Shown piece after piece: positions 1 to 6,161 of a stretch of DNA of 7,807 nt. The stretch lies in contig SYDV01000495.1 of NCBI GenBank assembly GCA_005801395.1, forward strand, positions 1 through 7,807. Reading direction: 5' to 3'. This DNA comes from Planctomycetia bacterium. Its GTDB lineage: Bacteria; Planctomycetota; UBA11346. How positions within the stretch are numbered: position 1 is the stretch's first letter; every line of letters starts with the position of its first letter. The position numbers and the translations under genes are program-made. The notes below the pieces were generated by a model. The model saw only the letters and a program-made list of their open reading frames with translations, was not told the DNA's origin and did not search any database.

Positions 1-391
1 CAACCAGGCACCGATCCCTTCGCCCACGACGATCAGGCCCACCGCGCGCAGGCGTCAAGGGTGACGGACGAACAACGCAGCGATCTACCCATTCCGATCT
101 TTAAAACCACCCGAGTACGGATTTCGCTTGAGTAGCACACCTGTGCCTGTAATTCAGCCATGACCTGTTGCTAATCATTGCGTCCGATATTGCGAAATGA
201 CATCATGACCGCCAATAGTGTGGAGATCAAAATGCAGACGACGATTATTGCCCAATGCCACCAAGCCAGTCGTAACGGTTTTTGCATACGTGAAAGCTTT
301 GCCATGTGGCGAGTTATCACAAGGCCGAATCAAACGGACGTGCAGTGTGCTGATACTTGTTGTTGGTGATGTCCAGTACAGCATGCCCGTC
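1..391. other. Left-edge stretch without a clear large gene
   Basis: No long open frame with a recognisable protein family is present here on either strand. The first 60 bases are markedly richer in GC (about 70%, counted by hand) than the rest of the window. One minus-strand frame at the very edge reads a hydrophobic peptide containing VGLIVVGEGIGAWL, but an in-frame stop lies just before it and no ribosome binding site is visible, so it is not called. The best candidate gene is the 44-residue minus-strand membrane ORF listed separately. The part between that ORF and the oxidoreductase (306-391) should hold divergent promoters, but no convincing -35/-10 pair was found. Confidence 0.5.
171..305 (-). 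CDS. Candidate small single-span membrane protein, 44 aa
   Basis: This short minus-strand frame runs from an ATG at 305 to a TAG at 171. An in-frame stop lies 27 bp upstream of the ATG, so the gene cannot be much longer. The peptide has a classic single-span layout: a basic N-terminus with K3, R6, K9 and R12, then an aromatic belt WWHW at residues 15-18, then an uninterrupted hydrophobic stretch of about 19 residues (roughly 19-37), then a short polar tail ending in RND. The positive-inside pattern predicts a cytoplasmic N-terminus. No family is recognised. The region before the ATG has no good purine-rich ribosome binding site, which counts against it. After its stop, a second small frame (ATG at 161, beginning MAELQAQV, stop at 33-35) has AGG a few bases upstream but no recognisable content. 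The call rests only on the composition of the peptide; a chance ORF is possible. Confidence 0.35.
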   Translation of the reverse strand: MAKLSRMQKPLRLAWWHWAIIVVCILISTLLAVMMSFRNIGRND

Positions 392-1384
392 ATGAAAAAA
401 TCACTGCGTTGGGGTATCATCGGCACGGGTTGGATTGCTGGAGTTTTTACTCAAGCATTAAAAGAATCACGCCACGGTTTCGCGGCAGCGGTCGCTAGTC
501 GCACACCGGCGCGAGCGCAGCAATTTGCGAAACAACACGCAATTATGAAAGCTTATGGGTCGTACGCAGCTTTATTAGCGGATCCGGCAATTGATGTCGT
601 CTATATTTCTACGCCGCACACAGAACATTTATCCGCGACTATGGCGGCAATTAAAGCAGGTAAGCATGTGTTGTGCGAAAAACCCATGTGCGTAACGGCG
701 GCGGAATGTCGACGCATGGTGACAGCGGCAGAAAAAGCGGGCGTAGTGTTGTTAGAAGCATTTATGTATCGAGTGCATCCCCAGACGCATAAATTAATGG
801 AGCTGGTACAAAGTGGAATCATTGGCGACGTGCGCTGTATTCGCTCCGCCTTTACGTTTGATTTATCGGTGCTGCCGATCACTGGTCATAATGCACGCGA
901 AGATATCTCCCTTCGCGGTGGATCATTATATGATGTCGGCGGTTATTGTGTTAATGCGAGCCGCATGATCGCCGGTGCGGAACCCAATGCCATTCATGGT
1001 GTCTGGAATATCGATAAACGTACGGGCGTTGATCGCGTGTGCGCTGCGGTTTTAGGTTTCCCAAATGGTGTGGTAGCTCATTTTGATATTGGCTTTCACA
1101 GTGTGCCGACGAATTTCATTGAAGTCATTGGCGCGGCGGGGCGAATCCATGTTGCTAGTCCGTGGTGGCCGGACCGTAAACGTGCGGTCATTACGGTGGA
1201 GAAAACAGGGAAAAAAGCCAGGGAAGTGGTCGTGAAAAATGGCGGTTGGATTTTCACGATTGAAGCCGATCACTTGGCGGACGTTATTCGCGGCGTGGCT
1301 AAACCACTCATTCCAGCAAGTAATGCGGTCGGAACGGCCACGGTGTTAGATACCTTATGGCGTCGCATGCACGTAGCTCAATAA
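392..1384 (+). CDS. Gfo/Idh/MocA family NAD(P)-dependent oxidoreductase
   Basis: A 330-residue cytoplasmic oxidoreductase of the Gfo/Idh/MocA family, which oxidises or reduces sugars, inositols or related alcohols using NAD(P). The N-terminal Rossmann fold (about residues 5-120) carries the glycine motif GTGWIA at 11-16 and VASRTPARA at about 34-42; the Ser-Arg after the second strand would suit NADP, by inference. The conserved EKP motif is at 96-98, with the catalytic-type lysine at 97. It is followed by EAFMYRVHPQ and, in the C-terminal domain, by GGSLYDVGGYCVNASRM near 176-192. This combination resembles the dihydrodiol dehydrogenase, xylose dehydrogenase and glucose-fructose oxidoreductase branch; the substrate cannot be told. 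The frame stays open to a GTG at 218, but residues encoded there are unlike the family. The ATG at 392 (or 383, three residues longer) sits just before the first strand and gives the usual family length. Neither start has a strong ribosome binding site. No export signal is seen. Confidence 0.9.
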   Translation: MKKSLRWGIIGTGWIAGVFTQALKESRHGFAAAVASRTPARAQQFAKQHAIMKAYGSYAALLADPAIDVVYISTPHTEHLSATMAAIKAGKHVLCEKPMCVTAAECRRMVTAAEKAGVVLLEAFMYRVHPQTHKLMELVQSGIIGDVRCIRSAFTFDLSVLPITGHNAREDISLRGGSLYDVGGYCVNASRMIAGAEPNAIHGVWNIDKRTGVDRVCAAVLGFPNGVVAHFDIGFHSVPTNFIEVIGAAGRIHVASPWWPDRKRAVITVEKTGKKAREVVVKNGGWIFTIEADHLADVIRGVAKPLIPASNAVGTATVLDTLWRRMHVAQ

Positions 1385-1387
1385 CAT

Positions 1388-1393
1388 AAAGGA
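1388..1393 (+). promoter_or_regulatory. Ribosome binding site of the exported 113-aa protein
   Basis: AAAGGA lies six bases before the ATG at 1400, a good Shine-Dalgarno match that fixes the start. It falls inside the 15-bp gap after the oxidoreductase stop, so the two genes are probably transcribed together. Confidence 0.7.
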
Positions 1394-1399
1394 AATATT

Positions 1400-1741
1400 A
1401 TGCGTTCGCTCATCGTCGTTATGTTTTGTCTATTAATGGCAACCGGTGTTTGTGCGGTGGATGATCCGACGCGCTTGGTGTTAAATGATATTCCGCGTGA
1501 CTCGAAAGCGATCCCAGGGTTTGTTACTTTTGTTTCGGAAACGACGGTGTGGGAAGTTGATGCGACACAGATTATTTCCGTTCATCGCACCGCTACCCAA
1601 CCTGATGTCTCCATCATGGTCATTGATGTGCCATTAATCCCTGGACAAACTCACACGCAGGTGGTCGTTTCCGAGAGACTCATGAAATACGCGGATGTGT
1701 TGCGCTTTGTTCAAGGACTTCGCTTTAAACCAAAACAATAA
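1400..1741 (+). CDS. Exported hypothetical protein, 113 aa
   Basis: No family is recognised. The N-terminus is a typical Sec signal peptide: one arginine at residue 2, a hydrophobic core of about ten residues (LIVVMFCLLM), then a VCA/VDD site that fits signal peptidase I cleavage after residue 19. The cysteine at 18 is not in a proper lipobox, because the residues before it are T-G-V, so a lipoprotein is less likely. The mature part of about 94 residues has no further cysteine and no second hydrophobic span. It alternates beta-prone stretches (VTFVSETTVWEV, VSIMVIDVPLI, HTQVVVS) and ends in a basic tail, RFKPKQ. This suggests a small beta-rich soluble protein in the periplasm or on the outer face. 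It follows the oxidoreductase by 15 bp with its own ribosome binding site and ends exactly where the transcription terminator begins, so it is the last gene of that transcript. A functional link with the oxidoreductase is not evident. Confidence 0.75.
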   Translation: MRSLIVVMFCLLMATGVCAVDDPTRLVLNDIPRDSKAIPGFVTFVSETTVWEVDATQIISVHRTATQPDVSIMVIDVPLIPGQTHTQVVVSERLMKYADVLRFVQGLRFKPKQ

Positions 1742-1775
1742 AAGACGGCCGAGCCTTTAGGCCCGACCGTCTTTT
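1741..1775. terminator. Bidirectional rho-independent terminator between convergent genes
   Basis: AAAGACGG (1741-1748) pairs perfectly with CCGTCTTT (1767-1774). The stem continues inward through two mismatches and five more pairs to a TTTA loop at 1756-1759. On the plus strand the stem runs into TTTTA; on the minus strand the complementary arm gives CTTTTATTG. It therefore can end both the oxidoreductase/exported-protein transcript and the flgE transcript coming from the right. The stop codon of the 113-aa gene overlaps the first base of the stem. Confidence 0.85.
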
Positions 1776-1796
1776 AGGTTATGCCGCTTTAATTAC

Positions 1797-4406
1797 TTAG
1801 CGGATCAAGGTCGCTAATTCTTGCAGAATTGAGTCAGTGGTTTGAATTACACGTGCGTTGACTTGGAAGCCACGTTGCGCGGTGATCATGCGCGTAAATT
1901 CACTGGCGATATCGACGTTACTACCTTCGAGCACGCCAGCGGCCAAAACACCTGAACCGGCGGTGCCTGGTTCGCGGATAATTGGATCACCAGAGTTCGA
2001 CGATACTTTCCATAAATTACCACCGGCGTTATTTAATCCACCTGGGTTAGAAAATACCGCGATTTGTAATTGATAGAGCGGTAAGCTTTTACCGTTGGAA
2101 TATAATCCGACGATATTGCCGTTCGGTTCGACAGACAGGGTTTGCAGTTCGCCGTTGGCATTACCGTCTTGATAGATGGCAGCGCCGGTGGATGCCGTAC
2201 CAAAACCAGTTAGGCCGGTGGTCGAATTTGCCTGTCCAAAATTTATGGTGAGATTCGTGGTTCCGGTGGTAGCCCAATTGATTTGGATGGAATCATCGAT
2301 GGGAGTTTCGACATAAATATTGCTATCAGCTAATGACGTTCCGTTCATAGTTGTGCCCAAATTGGCAGTTCCCAGAAAGCGGCCTTGTTGGTCGAATTGA
2401 ATGCCCGTTACCACGTCGTCTGTTAATGTGCCGCTTTCAGGGCGAACATTTACTAGCATATCCCAGCCATTATAACGATCGACACTGTTACCATTGACGA
2501 GCGAACGTGTTCCCGTGCGTAAAAAACGAGTTTCCAAAATATGCGAGCCACCGTTTTCGTCGTACACTTGAACCGAACTAGCAACGAAATCATCGGCAAA
2601 ACGCATTTTATACCAGTTCATCGTCGCATTGGTATTCTTCTCGTATTGCCACGCATTGACATCAATTGCGCTGCCTTCTTGGAACATGTCGGGTACGCCA
2701 TCGGCATCTAAATCCGCGGTCAAATTACTGGAATTCGAATCGTTTACGATATCGGTGCTCCAGGTGATTGGAGTGAGCGCCGGAATAACTTTGTTTCCAG
2801 AAAATTCATAGGAGACAACATCGCCAGATTTGACGTGGGGAAAACTAGATAATGAAAAAGCGGTCGGGGCGAGGAGGGTTCCCGTTGGTACTAGACTTCC
2901 AACTTCGCGACCATTGACTTTAACGGAAATTTTAAGTGATCCACTTATGCCACCATAAGACCCGGCGGGAACGGTAAAGGTTGGCTGTAATAATCCTGCT
3001 TCGGTTGATTGAATCGTACGACTGGCGGCAGTTCGCGCGACACCGGCACCTGAATAATTTGTCCCGACCGCATCAGTTAATCCGTGTCCGGCGGTAGATA
3101 TTTCGATTGGGTTGAGTGCACCCAAGTTTGGACCAACGTAGGTATAAGTAATGACGTCACCGGTGGTGACATTGGGAAATGTGCCAAGTTGAAAATCAGG
3201 TGGTAAAACAGAGTAGTCACCAGCGGGAATCGTTATGGTTCCTGATGCCACACCATTAACATTGACGGTAATTTGTGCCGGCGTTGCAGTGATTACGCCA
3301 GGCATGGTAAACGTGGGATCCAGTGCGCCTGCTTGTGGTGCTGTAATGGTTACTGGACCAAATGATGGATTGACAACGGAGGTATTTATCCCGCTGCCAG
3401 GAGCAGGGCTTAAAAGAGGTATTGGACTCGCGGAAGCGCCAAAAACATTAGTACCATTAATTGGGTCACGTTCACCAATAAAGAGGGAAAAACCAGTTCC
3501 CTGTCCAACACCTTCTGCGGATAATAAACCATTATTCATACGAACGAGACCAAAACTGTTATTGCCTTGGGTAAGGATGCCATTGACGCTATTCATTAAC
3601 TCGCTGACAGTGGCGGTCCATGGGTTTATGGAAAATTCTCCGGCATATGCCTCGCCATTCGGTTTTGTACCAAAGACATAAATAGTACGATTGGGGGCAA
3701 TAGGCGGCGTGAGGGGAGTTAATCCTGTCGAGGTATTAAAGGTGGTTAGCGTGCTGAGCACCGTAGTTTCGGTGGCAATGGTTGTCGTTCCATTTGCTCC
3801 AGCTGCATATAAAGGAAATGCTGCCGAAAGATTTTGCCCCTGCAAAGATCCTGCTTTTGAACTGAGATTTCCTTGGAAGGTAACTTCTTGGGTGGCTGCA
3901 GCATCCATGGCGCGATTATCGGTCAAATCGATGGCTACCAAATTGCCTAGGGTTACGCCGTTGACGTCGGTTTGTTTTCCGAGGACTTTTAAGCCAGAAC
4001 CGAGATCCACGAGATTATCTTGGCTGTCTAAGCCAAAATTACCGACACGAGTGAAAAATTGTTCGGTCAGATTCCCGGTATCATCAACTTTACCGACTTC
4101 GAAAAAACCAGTGCCCTGTATCGCTAAGTCGAACGTGCGGCCGGTTGCTTGTAACGCACCTTGGCGCATGTCGACATTAATCGAAGATGTTTGTACGCCT
4201 AAACCAATTTGCGTTGGATTACGACCACCGACGCTACCACTTGGCGCAGATCCAGAGAACATCGATTGGTTAAGTGAGTTAGAGAAGCTAACCGCGCTCC
4301 CCTTAAACCCGGTGGTGGAAATGTTTGCCAAGTTATTGGCAACCGTGTCGAGGATCAGCTGGTGGTTGACCATGCCGGAGACGCCGGCGGATAGGGATCG
4401 TTGCAT
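1797..4406 (-). CDS. flgE: Flagellar hook protein FlgE, enlarged (869 aa)
   Basis: FlgE polymerises outside the cell into the curved hook that joins the flagellar rod to the filament. The N-terminus has the rod/hook signature, with ANNLANISTTGFKGS near residues 23-37, and then the typical hook segments GGRNPTQIGLGVQ and LAIQGTGFF. The C-terminus closes with EGSNVDIASEFTRMITAQRG and a heptad-type helix ending in LATLIR, the partner of the N-terminal helix in the D0/D1 core. Between them lies a very large variable part. Residues about 207-315 look like the beta-rich hook insert with an INSVNG-like helix. Residues 359-581 contain two related units about 111 residues apart, each with FPxVxxGDVxxY; the second is followed by DLDADGVPD. 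The 869 residues compare with about 400 in enterobacteria; Campylobacter hooks are similarly long. No cysteine was seen. The ATG at 4406 has a modest GAGAT eight bases upstream. The gene is last in the minus-strand operon, 64 bp after fliK. Confidence 0.96.
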   Translation of the reverse strand: MQRSLSAGVSGMVNHQLILDTVANNLANISTTGFKGSAVSFSNSLNQSMFSGSAPSGSVGGRNPTQIGLGVQTSSINVDMRQGALQATGRTFDLAIQGTGFFEVGKVDDTGNLTEQFFTRVGNFGLDSQDNLVDLGSGLKVLGKQTDVNGVTLGNLVAIDLTDNRAMDAAATQEVTFQGNLSSKAGSLQGQNLSAAFPLYAAGANGTTTIATETTVLSTLTTFNTSTGLTPLTPPIAPNRTIYVFGTKPNGEAYAGEFSINPWTATVSELMNSVNGILTQGNNSFGLVRMNNGLLSAEGVGQGTGFSLFIGERDPINGTNVFGASASPIPLLSPAPGSGINTSVVNPSFGPVTITAPQAGALDPTFTMPGVITATPAQITVNVNGVASGTITIPAGDYSVLPPDFQLGTFPNVTTGDVITYTYVGPNLGALNPIEISTAGHGLTDAVGTNYSGAGVARTAASRTIQSTEAGLLQPTFTVPAGSYGGISGSLKISVKVNGREVGSLVPTGTLLAPTAFSLSSFPHVKSGDVVSYEFSGNKVIPALTPITWSTDIVNDSNSSNLTADLDADGVPDMFQEGSAIDVNAWQYEKNTNATMNWYKMRFADDFVASSVQVYDENGGSHILETRFLRTGTRSLVNGNSVDRYNGWDMLVNVRPESGTLTDDVVTGIQFDQQGRFLGTANLGTTMNGTSLADSNIYVETPIDDSIQINWATTGTTNLTINFGQANSTTGLTGFGTASTGAAIYQDGNANGELQTLSVEPNGNIVGLYSNGKSLPLYQLQIAVFSNPGGLNNAGGNLWKVSSNSGDPIIREPGTAGSGVLAAGVLEGSNVDIASEFTRMITAQRGFQVNARVIQTTDSILQELATLIR
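2688..2714 (-). other. EF-hand-like calcium-loop motif in FlgE
   Basis: Residues 565-573 of FlgE read DLDADGVPD, which fits the D-x-D-x-D-G-x-x-D pattern of calcium-binding loops such as those in EF-hand, dockerin and thrombospondin type-3 repeats. Only one loop is visible, so calcium binding is an inference. It sits at the junction between the second repeat unit and the return to conserved hook sequence. Confidence 0.45.
2754..3332 (-). repeat. Two-copy diverged repeat encoding a beta-rich insert in FlgE
   Basis: FlgE residues 359-438 (3093-3332) and 470-551 (2754-2999) align along their length. Shared landmarks in the same order are AG-x-L-x-PTFT-x-P, VNG, FP-x-V-x-x-GDV-x-x-Y, and AL-x-PI-x-x-ST. 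The FPxV motif starts at residues 410 and 522, and the PTF motif at 364 and 475, so the period is 111-112 residues. Identity is about a third by eye. The DNA copies have diverged, so this is an old in-frame duplication and not a recent one. Confidence 0.75.
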
Positions 4407-4470
4407 GGTAGGATCTCGTGGGGATGAGTGGTTACTGCGGGTGGATATACGCTATTGGCGTGCCAATTAA
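4407..4470 (-). other. fliK-flgE intergenic gap with a palindrome
   Basis: This 64-bp gap holds the flgE ribosome binding site and, right after the fliK stop, a perfect inverted repeat ATTGGC-GT-GCCAAT at 4454-4467. The two-base centre is too tight for a stable hairpin as it stands; opening the inner pair gives a five-pair stem with a four-base loop. No T-run follows in either direction, so it is not a terminator. It could be a protein-binding site or a weak mRNA structure. Many bacteria encode flgD between fliK and flgE; it is absent here. Confidence 0.5.
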
Positions 4471-6078
4471 TTATGCGAAAGCATTAATACTGGTTGAACC
4501 GATTTGGCCGCCCAGCACCTGAATTCGCGGGCTCAGCGGAGCATCAGGGCGCGTGGTTTCGAGAGAAAAACGTTCGCCGTCATTCATCGGACGGCGATTA
4601 GTATCATGGTCTTGTTTAGAATTTTGTTGTTGCTGACTGTCGGCAAACGAGCGTTGGAATTGCGCTTGGTCGCTTAGGGTAATTTCCCGGATCGGCGCGT
4701 CGCTGGAGCGTAATTCAGAGCGCATTCCGGGTAAAAACCGTTCTAGCGCAACGCGTACGCTTTCGTCTTCAGCCTGTAAGCGCGCACTGAGAACGCCGTT
4801 TCGTTCGATGACTTCAATACGCACGGTACCCAATTCAGGAGGCGTCATGCGCAGTACCATCATGCGTTCACCGGTTGGCAAATGTTGCACGAGTGCTCGT
4901 TGAACTTGGTGCGTGACGGCTTTTTCCATAGCATTGCCGTTTTGCGCCAACAAAGGTTGGGCGTTAACGGCTTCGGAATTAATTTTATTCGGCGCTAGCG
5001 TTGTTGGTTGTGCAGTGGAAAGGACAGGGACTTCTGAAACGTTACGTTGTTGTGCGGTATTCGCTTCAAGTTTATTATCGGGGACGCTTTTTGTATCAGA
5101 TTTATTGTCAGCTCCTGCTAATGATTTTGCTATGGCATGAAAATCAGTTGATTGAGTCGCCGGTGTCGCCTGTGACACCATGGAAGTCGGGAGCGGAATT
5201 GGCGCGGTCTGATCTTCTTGATTAATTAATTTATTTAACGCTTGTTGAAATAAGTCTTTATCGTCGACGTGGCGATTCTCTTGAATCGGCGGCAATGCGG
5301 CGGTCGTATCGATGTCGGATGTGGTTGTATTCGATGCCGTAGGTAAAATTGTGGTTTCTACCGTTGATTTCGCTGACTGTTTCGCTTGTGGTGTGACGAC
5401 ACCAATGATTGGAGCGATGTTAGCTGCGGTATTGCTGGCGGCATTTGCTGCGCTGGTATTGATTTGTTCGGATGCGGTTGCGTCTACGGATACGATCGTC
5501 GGCATAATAGCCGTGGGGAGATCTGCTTTGACAGGAATGGCGTTTAAATCGTCCAATGATGTTGCGTTATTACCGGCGATCGGAGTCGTGGCTAACGCTA
5601 GCGTGAGGTCTATGTCGGATAAGAGCGGCAGCGCCGTATCATTCGGCAATAAAGGTATTTTATTATTGGGCTCAGCGATGAGGTGTTGTATTAAAGGAAC
5701 AATCGTTGTTGGATCACTAAATAAATCAGTTGCTATTTCTTCTGGTAATGGTGTGTCGGGAAGAATAAGCGAGTTAGATGCGAGAACACTTTCCCCGGTT
5801 ACATTGGTGCTATCGGTGAGTGCTTGATCGTCGGATGGCTTCACTGTTTCTGGTGATTTTGAAATCGATTTATCAGGCGTATGAGATTGGTCTTGTTCAG
5901 GTTCTGATTTTGCCGCCGACGTCATTCGACTAGCGTCATCCGCTTTCGTCGATTTATCCAAGGTCGTCGCAAAAGAGGCTTCGTCGCGCAGTGATGATGA
6001 TCGGTTAATTGGTTCGTTTGATATCTTTGGCGTAACTGGGGCAGCTAACGGTATTTCGGTCTGTGGCTGGGTGCGCAT
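4471..6078 (-). CDS. fliK: Flagellar hook-length control protein FliK
   Basis: FliK is exported during hook growth, acts as a molecular ruler, and switches the flagellar export gate from hook to filament subunits when the hook reaches its set length. The 535-residue protein has the usual two-part form. A long Ser/Thr/Ala/Pro/Asp-rich segment of low complexity (about residues 1-380) is the probable extended ruler. The compact C-terminal Flg_hook domain (about 384-472) contains HQVQRALVQHLPTGERMMV, then MTPPELGTVRIEVIERNG at about 411-428, the family hallmark, then a helix-rich end and a Gln-rich tail. No cysteine was seen. The frame is open to a TTG at 6117, but the ATG at 6078 is chosen because GGAGG lies six bases upstream. 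It follows the FHA gene by 83 bp and precedes flgE by 64 bp on the same strand. The neighbour flgE and the C-terminal motif together make the identity firm. Confidence 0.92.
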   Translation of the reverse strand: MRTQPQTEIPLAAPVTPKISNEPINRSSSLRDEASFATTLDKSTKADDASRMTSAAKSEPEQDQSHTPDKSISKSPETVKPSDDQALTDSTNVTGESVLASNSLILPDTPLPEEIATDLFSDPTTIVPLIQHLIAEPNNKIPLLPNDTALPLLSDIDLTLALATTPIAGNNATSLDDLNAIPVKADLPTAIMPTIVSVDATASEQINTSAANAASNTAANIAPIIGVVTPQAKQSAKSTVETTILPTASNTTTSDIDTTAALPPIQENRHVDDKDLFQQALNKLINQEDQTAPIPLPTSMVSQATPATQSTDFHAIAKSLAGADNKSDTKSVPDNKLEANTAQQRNVSEVPVLSTAQPTTLAPNKINSEAVNAQPLLAQNGNAMEKAVTHQVQRALVQHLPTGERMMVLRMTPPELGTVRIEVIERNGVLSARLQAEDESVRVALERFLPGMRSELRSSDAPIREITLSDQAQFQRSFADSQQQQNSKQDHDTNRRPMNDGERFSLETTRPDAPLSPRIQVLGGQIGSTSINAFA

Positions 6079-6084
6079 GCCAAT

Positions 6085-6089
6085 CCTCC
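6085..6089 (-). promoter_or_regulatory. Ribosome binding site deciding the fliK start
   Basis: On the minus strand GGAGG lies six bases before the ATG at 6078. The upstream TTG at 6117 has no such site, so the 13-residue N-terminal extension it would add is probably not translated. Confidence 0.8.
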
Positions 6090-6161
6090 GAATGGCTGAA
6101 CGCACAAAGCTTGCCAAATTTCGAGACGGGCTTGCCTAATCCAGGAGAGGCCGGGATCTGA

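Noticed and set aside
33..161. Minus-strand frame MAELQAQV..., 42 codons
   Set aside because: It has AGG close upstream but no recognisable family, no hydrophobic pattern and unremarkable composition, so chance cannot be excluded.
218..391. N-terminal extension of the oxidoreductase from a GTG at 218
   Set aside because: The extra residues are cysteine- and arginine-rich, unlike the family, and the Rossmann motif expected within the first 15 residues fits the ATG at 392 or 383.
3691..4470. Long plus-strand open frame opposite the start of flgE (259 codons)
   Set aside because: It is antisense to an unmistakable flagellar hook gene, is Pro/Lys/Arg/Val-biased as expected for a shadow frame, and has no recognisable domain.
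5312..5827. Plus-strand open frame opposite fliK with Ala/Val-rich, membrane-like stretches
   Set aside because: The hydrophobicity is the mirror of the Ser/Thr/Asp/Ala-rich FliK codons on the real strand; no independent start site supports it.
6079..6117. TTG start at 6117 for fliK
   Set aside because: An ATG at 6078 has a GGAGG six bases upstream, while the TTG has no such site; the extension is an open-frame run-on.
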